Origin: Ancylobacter polymorphus
Lineage (GTDB): Bacteria; Pseudomonadota; Alphaproteobacteria; Rhizobiales; Xanthobacteraceae
DNA length: 64,000 nt
Direction: 5' to 3'
Assembly (NCBI RefSeq): GCF_030813495.1
Contig: NZ_JAUSUI010000005.1
Coordinates: 124,001 to 188,000 of the forward strand
The notes beneath the pieces are model-generated. The model was given only the letters and a program-made list of their open reading frames with translations. It was not told the DNA's origin and made no database searches. Positions 16,761-25,766 of the stretch are shown here, piece by piece. Positions within the stretch are counted from its first letter, which is position 1, and every line of letters starts with the position of its first letter. A program made the position numbers and the translations under genes.

Positions 16761-17639
16761 CTAAGGCGCCGCTTCGATGGGGCGATCCTGATTGTCGAGA
16801 AGGGGCACGCCGTAATCGAGCAGGATACGGTTGATCGCACCCTGCTCCTTCTGGATGAAGCCGTTCAGCTGGTGCTTCCAGTTCAGCTCGCCGGGGCGGA
16901 TGCCGAAGGTGATGCGGTAGATGAGCGAGGGATCGCCCTTCTCCTTCACCAGCGGAATCACGGAGAGGGGGATAGCCGACTTCTTGGCGTAGTAGCCGCC
17001 GATCGGGCCCCACAGGATGCCGGCATCGATCTCGCCCTCGTCGAGATCGGCAATCATCGCCTCCGCCGGGCTGTCGAAGCGGCGATCCACCATCAGCGCA
17101 TAGGGCCTCGCCAGCGGCATCAGGCCATTACGGGTCAGGAGATCGCCCGGCGGCGTGCCCGCGATCACGCCGATCCGCCGGCCCTTCAGACGCGGGTCTT
17201 CCAGCGTGTCGACGCCGGCGAGATCCCCGTCCTTCTTGGTGATCAGCACCCAGGCCGAGCGGTAATAGGGATTGGTGTTGAGGATTGGGTCACCGGCGGC
17301 GACATAACCCATTACAACATCGCAGCGCTTGGCGCCGAGTGTCATGCGGTAGAAGCCGGTCGCCTGCGGGAACCAGGTGTAGTCAAGGGCGAGGCCGAGC
17401 TTCTCGGCCATGAGCTCGGCGATCTTGTTCTCGAAGCCCTGCCCATCCTCATTGGTGAAAGGCATATTCGCGGGATCGGCGCAGACACGCAAAGTCGAGC
17501 GATCGACCAGATCGGCCACCTGGGCCGAGGCCGCGTGGGGAAAGGCGGCGAGGGCGAGGAGCGTCACGCAGGCCGCGACACCCCTCCCCTTACGGCGCGC
17601 CGAGCGATGGCAAGGTCCCGGCTGCGCCCTGTCCGCCAT
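16761..17639 (-). CDS. xoxJ: XoxJ/MoxJ-family periplasmic binding-like protein
   Basis: A 292-residue periplasmic protein of solute-binding fold that helps activate or assemble XoxF/MxaF-type methanol dehydrogenases. After a signal peptide (ending AASAQVA), the mature part has LRVCADPANMPFTNEDGQGFENKIAELMAEKLG, DVVMGYVAAGD, RRIGVIAGTPPGDLL and the ILWGPIGGYYAKKS segment typical of the family. I chose the ATG at 17639, 4 nt after the xoxG stop. An ATG at 17675 would overlap xoxG and delay the signal peptide. It follows xoxF and xoxG in one minus-strand set. Confidence 0.88.
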   Translation of the reverse strand: MADRAQPGPCHRSARRKGRGVAACVTLLALAAFPHAASAQVADLVDRSTLRVCADPANMPFTNEDGQGFENKIAELMAEKLGLALDYTWFPQATGFYRMTLGAKRCDVVMGYVAAGDPILNTNPYYRSAWVLITKKDGDLAGVDTLEDPRLKGRRIGVIAGTPPGDLLTRNGLMPLARPYALMVDRRFDSPAEAMIADLDEGEIDAGILWGPIGGYYAKKSAIPLSVIPLVKEKGDPSLIYRITFGIRPGELNWKHQLNGFIQKEQGAINRILLDYGVPLLDNQDRPIEAAP

Positions 17640-17643
17640 GGGC

Positions 17644-18234
17644 TCAGCTCGGCCGTCCGAAGCACTGGTTTTCATTTGCCGTATACGCCTTCGTCTTGTC
17701 CTCGCGCTTGCTGGGACGTTCGCGGCCGAGCGCGCCGTCGGCACGGGCCTTGAGATAGACGTAGATGTCGTCGAGGTAGCACATGACGTTCTTGTTCTCG
17801 CCGAAGGCGGGCATGACCTGGTCGGCCGTGCCGACACCGACGTTCTGCTTGCCGTTGACGACGATTTCCATGAACTGCGCATAGGTCATGGTCTTCAGCG
17901 AGTTGGCGAGCGCCGGCGCGTAGCTGGAGCCCATGCCGTCCGGGCCGTGGCAGACATGGCACTCGGCATGGTAGCGGCGATAGCCGGAATAGGTGTACCA
18001 GTCCATCGTGCCGTCGGGCTGGATGTTATAGATCGGATCGCCATCTGGCAGCGTGTACTTGCCGAGCTCGTCCTTCTCCTTCTCGACCGGTGCCGGGGCG
18101 GCGGCGGCCGGGGCCTGTTCCTGCGCGAGGACCGGAGCGGGAAGGGACAGGGCGGCCGCCAGGATGAGCGCCGCAGCGCCGGCGGATGCCGGCAGCATGC
18201 CGGAAACAAACCATCCGCGAACAGGTTTCGTCAT
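17644..18234 (-). CDS. xoxG: XoxG, cytochrome c electron acceptor of XoxF
   Basis: A 196-residue exported c-type cytochrome with one haem site, C92-HVC-H96, after a signal peptide ending VLAQEQ and an Ala/Pro linker. The MPAFGENKNVMCYLDDIYVYLKARADG segment, with its likely axial Met, is characteristic of cytochrome cL/XoxG-type partners of methanol dehydrogenase. It lies 209 nt downstream of xoxF, behind a strong stem-loop (18409-18434), and 4 nt upstream of xoxJ. It accepts electrons from the PQQ of XoxF in the periplasm. Confidence 0.9.
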   Translation of the reverse strand: MTKPVRGWFVSGMLPASAGAAALILAAALSLPAPVLAQEQAPAAAAPAPVEKEKDELGKYTLPDGDPIYNIQPDGTMDWYTYSGYRRYHAECHVCHGPDGMGSSYAPALANSLKTMTYAQFMEIVVNGKQNVGVGTADQVMPAFGENKNVMCYLDDIYVYLKARADGALGRERPSKREDKTKAYTANENQCFGRPS

Positions 18235-18408
18235 GAAGCAGTCTCCTCAAGGCGCCGCAGGGGCCATTCTGGCGTCCGGGCAGCGTCACGCAGGACGCCG
18301 CTCCACGGCTTGGAATTTTTCTAAGAGTCTCATAAACGCCGGGGCTGCGAGACGTGAGGGCCCGGCGCACCGGACAAGCCGGCGGCCAGGCCCCTTTTCG
18401 TCTCGAAC

Positions 18409-18434
18409 CGGCGGGCGCCGTAAGACGCCCGCCG
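18409..18434 (-). terminator. Strong stem-loop between xoxF and xoxG
   Basis: A perfect 9-bp stem, CGGCGGGCG with CGCCCGCCG, and an 8-nt loop begin 10 nt after the xoxF stop. No U tract follows in the direction of transcription. An RNA-stabilising or partial-termination element that gives more xoxF than xoxG mRNA is as likely as a full terminator. Confidence 0.6.
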
Positions 18435-18443
18435 TTCCTTGGC

Positions 18444-20249
18444 TCAGTTCGGCAGAGCGAACACGGTCAGCTGGCCGCCGAGATTGGTGTAGTTGGACAG
18501 GGCGGCATAACCACCCACCGCACCGAGGCCGGCATTCGGATCGGTCAGGCCGGCCGCCAGGCCGATGCCCGCCCAGCCACCGACACCCGACAGGATGGCG
18601 ATGTACTGCTTGCCCTTGTGCTCATAGGTGGTGACGTTGCCGATGATGCCCGACGGGGTCTTGAACTTGTAGAGTTCCTTGCCCGTCTTGGCGTCAACCG
18701 CCTTCAGGTAACCTTCGAGCGTGCCGTAGAAGACCACGTCGCCGGCGGTGGCGAGAGCACCCGACCACACCGAGAAGGGCTCCGGCAGCGACCAGACGAT
18801 CTTACCCTTGGTGTTGTCCCAGGCGATGAAGTTGCCCATGCCGCCATGGCTGTTCGGCGCGGGATACATCGACAGGGTGGCACCGACATAGGGCTGGCCC
18901 GCGGTGTAGCTGACGCGGAACGGCTCGTAGTCCATGCAGACGTGGTTGGTGGGCACGTAGAACAGGTTGGTCTTGGGCGAGAACGCCGCCGGCTGCTGGT
19001 CCTTGGTGCCGAGGGCGGCCGGGCAGATGCCCTTGGTGTTCACGTCTTCACCCTGCTGGGCGGTCGAATACTTGGCCACGACCAGCGGACGACCATAGGT
19101 CGGGCTGTTCTTGTCCATGTCGACCTTGGTGGCCCAGTTCACCACCGGATCGAACTTCTCGGCGACGAGCAGTTCACCGGTGACGCGGTCGAGGGTGTAG
19201 CCGAAGCCGTTACGGTCGAAATGGGTGAGCAGCTTGCGCGGCTTGCCGTCGAACTGCTGATCCGTGAGGATCATCTCGTTGACGCCGTCGAAGTCCCATT
19301 CGTCATGCGGGGTCATCTGGTAGACCCACTTGGCGACACCCGTGTCCGCGTCGCGAGCCCAGATGGTCATCGACCACTTGTTGTCGCCAGGACGCTGAGC
19401 CGGGTTCCAGGTCGAGGGGTTGCCCGAGCCGTAATAGACGAGGTTGGTTTCGGGGTCATAGGAATACCAGCCCCAGGTGCACCCGCCGCCGATCTTCCAC
19501 TGGTCGCCTTCCCAGCTCTTCAGCGAGGAATCCTTGCCGACCGGCTTGCCGAGCGCCGTGGTCTTCTCCGGGTCAATGAGCATCTCATTGTCCGGGCCCA
19601 TGGAATAGCCGCGCCACACCTGCTTGCCGGTCTTGGTGTCATAGGCCGTCACGTGGCAACGCACGCCGAACTCGCCACCGGAGATACCGACGATGACCTT
19701 GTCCTTCACCGGGAGAACGGTGGCGGTGTTGGTTTCGCCCTTCTTCGGGTCGCCGTTGACGACCGACCACTTCTTGGCACCGGTCTTGGCGTCGAGCGCG
19801 ACGAGAGTGGTGTCGGCCTGATGCAGGAAGATCGTGCCGTCGGAATAGGCCAGACCGCGGTTGACGGTGTCGCAGCACATCACCGGGATGACGTTCGGGT
19901 CCTGCTTCGGCTCGTACTTCCAGATGATACGCCCGTCATCGTTCAGATCGAGCGCGTACACGATGTTCGGGAACGGCGTGTGGACATACATCACATCGCC
20001 GATGATGAGCGGGCCGCCCTCATGACCACGGAGGACGCCCGTCGAGAAGGTCCAGGCCACCTGAATCTTGCCGACATTGCTGGCATTGATCTGGTCGAGC
20101 TTGGAATAGCGGGTATTGGCGTAGTCGCCGGTCTGGATACCCCATTGCTTGGGGTCCTTGATGATGCTGACCAGCCCGTCATTGGCCGATGCGGGCCAAG
20201 CATAGAGCGCCGCAGCACCCAACAGTGCTGTCGCAAGAAACTTGCGCAT
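18444..20249 (-). CDS. xoxF: XoxF, lanthanide-dependent PQQ methanol dehydrogenase
   Basis: A 601-residue periplasmic quinoprotein that oxidises methanol (and often formaldehyde). The signal peptide [22 protein letters not shown] is followed by an eight-bladed propeller with repeated tryptophan-docking segments. Visible active-site parts are the vicinal disulfide C125-C126, metal ligand E193 (GGEFG), N277 ([10 protein letters not shown]), the catalytic base D319 and the additional D321 in WDFDG. The second Asp is what separates lanthanide enzymes (XoxF) from calcium MxaF, where it is Ala. The ATG at 20249 follows an AGGAG site; the longer frame has no support. No mxaF or mxaI is in the window. 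The upstream region 20250-20622 holds several repeat motifs. Confidence 0.97.
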   Translation of the reverse strand: MRKFLATALLGAAALYAWPASANDGLVSIIKDPKQWGIQTGDYANTRYSKLDQINASNVGKIQVAWTFSTGVLRGHEGGPLIIGDVMYVHTPFPNIVYALDLNDDGRIIWKYEPKQDPNVIPVMCCDTVNRGLAYSDGTIFLHQADTTLVALDAKTGAKKWSVVNGDPKKGETNTATVLPVKDKVIVGISGGEFGVRCHVTAYDTKTGKQVWRGYSMGPDNEMLIDPEKTTALGKPVGKDSSLKSWEGDQWKIGGGCTWGWYSYDPETNLVYYGSGNPSTWNPAQRPGDNKWSMTIWARDADTGVAKWVYQMTPHDEWDFDGVNEMILTDQQFDGKPRKLLTHFDRNGFGYTLDRVTGELLVAEKFDPVVNWATKVDMDKNSPTYGRPLVVAKYSTAQQGEDVNTKGICPAALGTKDQQPAAFSPKTNLFYVPTNHVCMDYEPFRVSYTAGQPYVGATLSMYPAPNSHGGMGNFIAWDNTKGKIVWSLPEPFSVWSGALATAGDVVFYGTLEGYLKAVDAKTGKELYKFKTPSGIIGNVTTYEHKGKQYIAILSGVGGWAGIGLAAGLTDPNAGLGAVGGYAALSNYTNLGGQLTVFALPN

Positions 20250-20622
20250 GCTTATTCTCCTCGTGAACGATCCTCCGGGACCGACCGAATGCACGGACGA
20301 CCCGCCGCGGCTTGTTTGCCGTCTGACCTTTTTGTCTTCGACAGCGTGTCACGACCGGCTGGAGGGAGAAACAGCCGGATCTCACGGGGGCTCCTGCCCC
20401 AAGCTGGCCTACGAACCGGACCCGGGAACTTCTTCCCGATTGCCGTTGAAGCCGAAGACGAGGTTACGCTAATCCGAATCCCTCGGACTGGCAATAAGAA
20501 CTCTTATGAGAAATCGCTCTTATTATATTTTTGCTGCAAGAGCGAAAAGATATACAAAATACCACAAGCAAGCACTGTTTTCCGGGCAGTTTTACCGCCG
20601 CGACCTGCTGCAATGCAGCACA
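20250..20622. promoter_or_regulatory. xoxF upstream region with hexamer cluster
   Basis: A 373-nt non-coding stretch between xoxF and the metallo-beta-lactamase-fold gene, AT-rich around 20490-20580. TCTTAT-type hexamers occur at 20494 (minus orientation), 20502 and 20518. The first two form the palindrome ATAAGA-AC-TCTTAT (20494-20507). The hexamer is that of the direct repeats before pqqA and the lut-like operon, but the spacing differs. A TGCTGC palindrome lies at 20606-20620. The xoxF promoter must lie here; its -35/-10 could not be assigned with confidence. Confidence 0.5.
20606..20620. promoter_or_regulatory. Palindrome TGCTGC-AAT-GCAGCA
   Basis: A perfect 6+6 inverted repeat with a 3-nt spacer just past the stop of the metallo-beta-lactamase-fold gene and 357 nt before xoxF. 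It has the same arms as 6484-6498 and 52785-52799. Confidence 0.45.
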
Positions 20623-21588
20623 CTATTCCCATTCCAGCTCGTGATAGGCCGCGATCGCGTTACGCGCGTTGAACTCGGCGAAAAGCGCCCAGTCGTCGCG
20701 CTCGGACACAACCGCGTGTGCGGGCGCCTCGCTCATCGGTCGACCGGCCTCGAGAAGCTGGCGAATGTCGCGACGCAGCGCGGCGAGGTAGCGTCGCTCC
20801 GCTTCCGCCCCCTGCGGCCAGGCGACGCTGGCGGGTCCGTGGCCGGGAACGGCGCGGGTGACCGAATCCTGCGCCAGCCGGTCGAGCAGCGTCAGCCAGC
20901 CGTTGAGGCTGCCGTCGAGAGTCGGGATGTGACCGACGAACAGCAGATCGCCCATGACCCGGGTGCCGGTCTTCGGATCGACGATGGTGAGGTCGTTGTC
21001 GGTATGCGCTGTGGGATGGGCGCGCAGTTCCAGCGGACGGCCGCCGAGATCGAGCGTCAGTCGGTCCTCGACCAGCAGGTCCGGCAGCACGATCCGCGTC
21101 CCCGCCCCCGCAGGCCCGAGCAGGCGCTCGACCTGGGCAAGATAGGTTTCGGCTCGAAGTGAAAGAGCCCGCGGCATCTTGTGGTGCGCGACGAAGCGAA
21201 CGCCGTCCTCCGCAAAGGCGGCATTACCCAGCGTGTGGTCGGGGTGCATATGGGTATTGACGACGTAGCGCAGCGGCTTGTCCGTCACCGCGCGCATGGC
21301 TTCGCGCATCAGCGCACCGGCACGGTAACTATTGCCGGTGTCGATCACAGCGGCGGCGTCATCGCCGACGATCAGCGTCATATTGGCGATCGCCCCGTCA
21401 TTGGACGGAGCGACCAGTTCATAGGGCGCGCGGAACACATGCACACCCGGCGCCACGGCTTCAAGGGCGAGAGCATGGCCGGCACTCGCCGGCTCGGCCT
21501 GCCCCCAGGCGGATCGCCCGCTCCCGAGTGCCAGGGCCGCACCGAGGGTGAGCAGGTGACGCCTATGCAGTCGCGGCAGGTCTACCAT
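20623..21588 (-). CDS. Quinoprotein-relay-type zinc metallohydrolase (MBL fold)
   Basis: A 321-residue exported protein with a Tat-like signal (LHRRHLLTLGAALALGSGRSAWG). The metallo-beta-lactamase fold carries the full zinc motif THMHPDH, plus GNAAF, HPTAHTDNDLTIVD with later ligands, and PGHG. It fits the SoxH-related group found beside quinoprotein dehydrogenases and called quinoprotein relay system zinc metallohydrolase; the substrate is not known. It starts 41 nt after the cytochrome c gene and lies upstream of xoxF on the same strand. Confidence 0.82.
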   Translation of the reverse strand: MVDLPRLHRRHLLTLGAALALGSGRSAWGQAEPASAGHALALEAVAPGVHVFRAPYELVAPSNDGAIANMTLIVGDDAAAVIDTGNSYRAGALMREAMRAVTDKPLRYVVNTHMHPDHTLGNAAFAEDGVRFVAHHKMPRALSLRAETYLAQVERLLGPAGAGTRIVLPDLLVEDRLTLDLGGRPLELRAHPTAHTDNDLTIVDPKTGTRVMGDLLFVGHIPTLDGSLNGWLTLLDRLAQDSVTRAVPGHGPASVAWPQGAEAERRYLAALRRDIRQLLEAGRPMSEAPAHAVVSERDDWALFAEFNARNAIAAYHELEWE

Positions 21589-21605
21589 CGCCGCACCTCA
21601 CGCAC

Positions 21606-21623
21606 TGCCTCCTTGAGGAGGCA
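21606..21623 (-). other. Intercistronic hairpin
   Basis: TGCCTCC (21606-21612) and GGAGGCA (21617-21623) pair perfectly across TTGA, between the small cytochrome c and the metallohydrolase genes. On the transcript it includes a Shine-Dalgarno-like AGGAGG about 18 nt before the metallohydrolase start, so it could modulate translation of that gene. Confidence 0.45.
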
Positions 21624-21629
21624 CGCCGA

Positions 21630-22034
21630 CTATTTCTTGGTGCCGTCGGCGTTGAACTGGCCGAGATAGGCCTCAAGGTTCAGGCGGTCGCTTTCCTTCG
21701 GCAGGCCGGCGAACACCATCTTGACGCCCGGCATGTAGCCCTTCGGGTTTTCCAGATAGGCGCTCAGCACTTCCGCCGTCCACACATCGCCCTTGGCGTT
21801 GTGCTCCTTCAGCGTATCGGAATAGGCGAAACCTTCGACCGAACCCATCTTGCGGCCGATGATGCCGTTGAGTTCCGGGCCGACCTTGTTCTTGGCGCCT
21901 TCGCCGACGGCGTGGCAAGCCATGCACTTCTTGAAGACGTTGGCGCCCTTTTCGGCATCGCCGGCCGGGCTCTGGGCCAGTGCAGCAGTGGTACCGAGAA
22001 CGAGCAGGGCGGCAGTGGTGACGAAGCGATTCAT
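21630..22034 (-). CDS. Small class I cytochrome c (c550/c2 type)
   Basis: A 134-residue soluble periplasmic cytochrome c. It has a signal peptide (MNRFVTTAALLVLGTTAALAQ), haem motif C37-MAC-H41, the VGPELNGIIGRKMGSVEGFAYSD block and a likely axial Met in YMPGVKMVF. The family carries electrons from periplasmic dehydrogenases to terminal oxidases. It would accept electrons from XoxG in this context, which is inference. The ATG at 22034 was preferred over one 24 nt upstream because the signal peptide begins there. It leads a possible operon with the metallohydrolase and perhaps xoxF. Confidence 0.9.
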   Translation of the reverse strand: MNRFVTTAALLVLGTTAALAQSPAGDAEKGANVFKKCMACHAVGEGAKNKVGPELNGIIGRKMGSVEGFAYSDTLKEHNAKGDVWTAEVLSAYLENPKGYMPGVKMVFAGLPKESDRLNLEAYLGQFNADGTKK

Positions 22035-22191
22035 GGCGTCCTTCCAGGCGGTGATCATTGAATGGCGCCCTTATGCGAGGCGCTTGCGAGCGGGCGCGGA
22101 TGATAGCGCCACCTTTAGAATGATCCTAGAGGCCGAAAGGTCCAGCCCGCTATCCGCGAAACGCCCGGCGCATTTCGTCGCGGCAGCCGCT

Positions 22192-23820
22192 TCAGCGGGT
22201 GAGATCGGCGGGATAGAGCGACTTCCAGAAAGCACAGTTATGCGCCGCCGAGGCATTGAAAAGCCCCAGCTTGCCCGGCTCCAGATTCATCACGTCGTCA
22301 TCGGACCGGAAGGGCTTCCATGCGGGCGCCGCCGGTGCGGAAGGCGTGCCGGTGCGCGCGAAGCTCGACCAATAGGCCGTCATGACAGTCGCAAGCTGCT
22401 GCGATGCCGGCGTCAGAGCGGGTCCGGCGCGCTTCATCGTGTTGTCGAAATGGGGAAAGAGGTAAGGCAGCTCGGACGAATGCACCGCCCCCATCTCAAA
22501 ACCGGGATCGGAAGGCGTCACCGGCGGCGCCTCCGAATCGGCGAAGACGAATTCATAGACCGGCACGAAGGCGCCCATCAGCTTGGCCGCTTCCAGATAG
22601 GCGCAGTTGTTGATCCCGACATCCCGACGGAAATCCGACCATACCGAGCCGAGTGTCGCCGGCGGCGAAGACGCGTAGGTCGGCGGGTATTTTTCCAGCA
22701 CCGCCTCCGCCTTGTCGCCATAGACCTTGCGGATTTCGTCGGGATAGTTCGCCGCTGTGACCACCTCGCCTTCAAGGGCGGCATAGCCGACGTAAAGCCG
22801 CTGCTCGTCCCTTGTGCCCCCGTTCATGACGGGCACTTTGACGAATTTGCCGGCCGGAAACGCCTCGGCGCCCGGCAGCGGCACGGTCTTGGCGCCGATC
22901 AGCGGCGTGAAGGTGAGGATGTTGGCGCCGGCAATGTCGGCCGCTGCCTTCAGCAGTTCGTCCACCGGCTTCGCCCGCAGGCAGGCCAGCGCGCTCGCGG
23001 GATCGCCGCAGCCGACCTTGGCCGCCATCGCCAGGCCGACCTTCTCGCCCTCGGCAACGCTCGGCAGCCAGCTGGCACAACCGGCGCTCACCACGATGGC
23101 ACGCTCAAACAGGCCCGTGGTCTCATCCGGCGCCAACAGGTGCATGCAGACGGAACCGGCGCCCGCCGATTCACCCGCCACCGTCACATTGCCGGGATCA
23201 CCGCCGAAGGCCGCGATGTTGCGCTTGACCCAGGCGAGCGCCGCGCGCTGATCCAGCAAACCATAGCCGCCATTGTAATCAGCGGCAAAGGAGGGATGGG
23301 CGACAAAGCCGAAGGCGCCCAGCCGGTAATTGAACGAAACGACGACGAGATCGCCGTCCTTCGCCAGTGCGTCCAGCGGGTAGAGGCCGCTGGAGCCGCC
23401 GACAAACGCCCCGCCATGGATCCATACCAGCACCGGGCGTGGCGCGGCGGCGGCTTCTCCGGGACGGTAAGGAACGGTGACATTGACGAACAGGCAGTCC
23501 TCATCGCGACTCGATTCCGGAATGCCGTAGCGTTCCAGCTGCGGGCAGGCGCTGCCATAGCGGGTCGCGTCGCGCACGCCGCTCCAGGATGCCGCCGGCT
23601 CCGGCGGCGCGAAGCGGCGCTCGCCGGTCGGCGGTAGCGCATAGGGAATACCCTTGAACGCCCTCACGCCCTCCGCGACGACGCCGCGCACCGCGCCCTG
23701 CTGCGTCATGACCATGGCGGGATCGTCCACCGACGGCGTCTGCGCCCTGGCATGATCCGCAAACCCAAGAGCGGCGAAGAGCAGCAACGCGCCCTGCCAT
23801 GCCGGGAAGAGAAGCTTCAT
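22192..23820 (-). CDS. Exported type-B carboxylesterase
   Basis: A 542-residue alpha/beta hydrolase of the carboxylesterase/para-nitrobenzyl-esterase family. It has a signal peptide (MKLLFPAWQGALLLFAALGFADHARAQ), the oxyanion-hole block PVLVWIHGGAFVGGSS, nucleophile elbow VTVAGESAGAGSV, a Glu/Asp in the middle (SDFRRDVGINN region) and a late His in GAVHSSELPYLFPHFDN. The sibling EDCLFVNV motif is present. The natural substrate is unknown. It stands alone, with no clear link to the methanol genes. Confidence 0.9.
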   Translation of the reverse strand: MKLLFPAWQGALLLFAALGFADHARAQTPSVDDPAMVMTQQGAVRGVVAEGVRAFKGIPYALPPTGERRFAPPEPAASWSGVRDATRYGSACPQLERYGIPESSRDEDCLFVNVTVPYRPGEAAAAPRPVLVWIHGGAFVGGSSGLYPLDALAKDGDLVVVSFNYRLGAFGFVAHPSFAADYNGGYGLLDQRAALAWVKRNIAAFGGDPGNVTVAGESAGAGSVCMHLLAPDETTGLFERAIVVSAGCASWLPSVAEGEKVGLAMAAKVGCGDPASALACLRAKPVDELLKAAADIAGANILTFTPLIGAKTVPLPGAEAFPAGKFVKVPVMNGGTRDEQRLYVGYAALEGEVVTAANYPDEIRKVYGDKAEAVLEKYPPTYASSPPATLGSVWSDFRRDVGINNCAYLEAAKLMGAFVPVYEFVFADSEAPPVTPSDPGFEMGAVHSSELPYLFPHFDNTMKRAGPALTPASQQLATVMTAYWSSFARTGTPSAPAAPAWKPFRSDDDVMNLEPGKLGLFNASAAHNCAFWKSLYPADLTR

Positions 23821-23865
23821 GACGCCACCTCGTGAATTCGCCGATGCCGAGCTTGCCACGGCAAG

Positions 23866-24828
23866 CTACAGGATACCATCGAATGATGACGCCATGACAC
23901 CTCCAGTTGCAGCCCCCTTAGCGGCCTGCGCCTCCCCCAGCCACTCGAAATGTGCCATCTGCCAGACAGACCAACGCTCGAATTCGGCGAGAAAGGCCGC
24001 ATCGAGAGCGGCGAGACGCCCGCCAGAGCCCACGCGGAACCAGCCTTTCGCCTCTGCATCGGCGAGGAGGCTGCCGATATGGGCCGTCGACACCTGAAGC
24101 CGGTCGGCGAGATCGCGCCGCCGCAGCGGTAGATTCAGGGCGGCGCCTTGGACGCTCTGCGCGTAATGGTTGCCGATCACGACAGTCAGCAGCAGATAGC
24201 CGCAATCGCGCTGAGCGAAGGACAGCACGCGGGGGAAAGGGTGCAGCAGCGTGCCATGTGCAAGCACATAGGCTGCCGAACGGGCGATGATATCGCCAAG
24301 GGCATCGGCATCGCCGAGAAGCGCGGTGCGGAGCGGCCGCGCGCGCTCGGAGGGCGGATCGAGCCGATCGAGGGCCCCGACGAACAGCCGCAGCGAGCGA
24401 CCGATTTCGGCGATCACCACCGGAGAGGGGCGCAGCAAGGTGACGCGGCGGTCGGCGGGGTCGGATTCGACCGCCACGAGCCGACCGGCCCGCAGCGCCG
24501 CAACGAAGCCGGCGGTCTGGCGCGGGCTCACCCCCGCCACCTTCTGCAGGGCGGAGAGCGTCGGCGGCGGCCCGGCCCGGTGGCGCCACTGGTAGTAATT
24601 ATGGATCAGCATATAGCAGACGAGATAGCGCCCCAGCTGATCGAACATTTTGTAATAGGGCCAGCGCACCGGCGGGCCCGCCGCCATCCCGGCGCAGTAC
24701 TCAGCCAAGGCAAGCGGAAGGCCGGGATGGCGCAGCAGATCGTCCGCGCGCGCGGAAAGTTCGGCGGGAAGTCCCGCTGGCCGGCCGGTTGGGCCGCGTG
24801 TTCCCTGCTCCAGCGTGCGCCGCGCCAC
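23866..24828 (-). CDS. Two-winged-helix transcription regulator, unknown family
   Basis: About 320 residues, no signal. Two MarR/Crp-like winged-helix segments are visible. The first is LSALQKVAGVSPRQTAGFVAALRAGRLVAVESDPADRRV (middle), with the DxRxV wing typical of MarR. The second is LRRRDLADRLQVSTAHIGSLLADAEAKGWFRVG (C-terminal). I place the start at the GTG at 24828; the ATG at 24933 would cover the promoter region of the divergent carbonic anhydrase gene. The layout suggests control of that gene and itself. I do not know this two-domain arrangement as a named family. Confidence 0.7.
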   Translation of the reverse strand: MARRTLEQGTRGPTGRPAGLPAELSARADDLLRHPGLPLALAEYCAGMAAGPPVRWPYYKMFDQLGRYLVCYMLIHNYYQWRHRAGPPPTLSALQKVAGVSPRQTAGFVAALRAGRLVAVESDPADRRVTLLRPSPVVIAEIGRSLRLFVGALDRLDPPSERARPLRTALLGDADALGDIIARSAAYVLAHGTLLHPFPRVLSFAQRDCGYLLLTVVIGNHYAQSVQGAALNLPLRRRDLADRLQVSTAHIGSLLADAEAKGWFRVGSGGRLAALDAAFLAEFERWSVWQMAHFEWLGEAQAAKGAATGGVMASSFDGIL

Positions 24829-24980
24829 AAGTGATACCTGCAAAGTTTGGGCTGGTCGGCCCGATCGACTTAGAAATACTTGGAACCGACCTGAGAGCGG
24901 AGGTAGCCTGAGCCGGGCGCCTTCGTCGGCCACTGCACGCCGTCGCCATCACCCACGACACGCCCCCGGGAGAACCGCCC

Positions 24981-25700
24981 ATGTGCAACGATCACACCTT
25001 TGTCCCATCGCGCCGCATGACGCTCGCCGCCGGTCTGGGGCTGGCCTCGGCGGCCTTCCTCGGTGGCCTGGCGTTGCCGATGGGCGCCTTCGCGCAGGAA
25101 GCGCCGCCGAACGCCATCAGCCCCGACGAGGCGCTGAAGCGACTGATGGACGGCAATGGCCGCTACACCTCGAACGCGCTCAACAACCGCGACTTCTCGG
25201 CGGGACGCGCTGCGCGGGCCAAGGCGCAGTACCCCTTCGCCGGGCTGGTGAGCTGCGCCGATTCCCGCGTTGCCCCGGAACTCGCCTTCGACCAGGGACC
25301 GGGCGAATTGTTCGTGGTCCGCGTGGCGGGCAACTTCGTCAATGACGACGGTCTCGCCAGCCTGGAATATGGCGTGAAGTTTCTGGGTGTGCCGCTCATC
25401 ATGGTGCTCGGCCACACCAATTGCGGCGCCGTCGACGCGGCGATCAAGGTGGTGAAGGAAAACATCAGCCTGCCGGGGCATCTCGATGATCTCATCGACA
25501 GCATCAAGCCCGCTGTCCAGATCGCGTTGAAATCCAACCCGCAAGACCCGCTCAACGCGGCGATCGTGGAAAATGTGCGCTATAATGTGAAAGAACTGTC
25601 CGAGGCGACGCCGATCATCACCGAATACGTCGCGAGCGGGAAGCTGAAGGTTGTCGGAGGTATCTATGATCTTGCCACGGGCAAGGTCAGCCTTCTGTAG
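24981..25700 (+). CDS. Tat-exported beta-class carbonic anhydrase
   Basis: A 239-residue beta-carbonic anhydrase. The zinc ligands C92 (in SCADSR, with the D94-R96 dyad), H143 and C146 (GHTNCG) are all present. The N-terminus has SRRMTLAAGLGLASAAFLGGLALPMGAFAQE, a likely twin-arginine signal, so the enzyme acts in the periplasm. A GGGAGAAC ribosome site precedes the ATG, and a terminator follows at 25710-25738. It interconverts CO2 and bicarbonate outside the membrane, relevant for CO2 released by methylotrophy and for the DabAB pump encoded 7 kb away. It is divergent to a two-wHTH regulator. Confidence 0.93.
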   Translation: MCNDHTFVPSRRMTLAAGLGLASAAFLGGLALPMGAFAQEAPPNAISPDEALKRLMDGNGRYTSNALNNRDFSAGRAARAKAQYPFAGLVSCADSRVAPELAFDQGPGELFVVRVAGNFVNDDGLASLEYGVKFLGVPLIMVLGHTNCGAVDAAIKVVKENISLPGHLDDLIDSIKPAVQIALKSNPQDPLNAAIVENVRYNVKELSEATPIITEYVASGKLKVVGGIYDLATGKVSLL

Positions 25701-25709
25701 TCAGTCTAT

Positions 25710-25738
25710 GGGCAGCCCGGTAGATCGGGCTGCCCTTT
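25710..25738 (+). terminator. Rho-independent terminator after carbonic anhydrase gene
   Basis: GGGCAGCCCG (25710-25719) pairs with CGGGCTGCCC (25726-25735) over a 6-nt loop and is followed by TTT, 10 nt after the stop codon. Confidence 0.8.
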
Positions 25739-25766
25739 CGAACGCGCCCGGTCGCCGGGCAAGATC

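Noticed and set aside
18444-20249. Calcium-type MxaF
   Set aside because: The residue two after the catalytic Asp is Asp, not Ala, and no mxaI follows.
18354-20672. 772-codon plus-strand frame
   Set aside because: Antisense of xoxF, caused by codon bias in a GC-rich genome.
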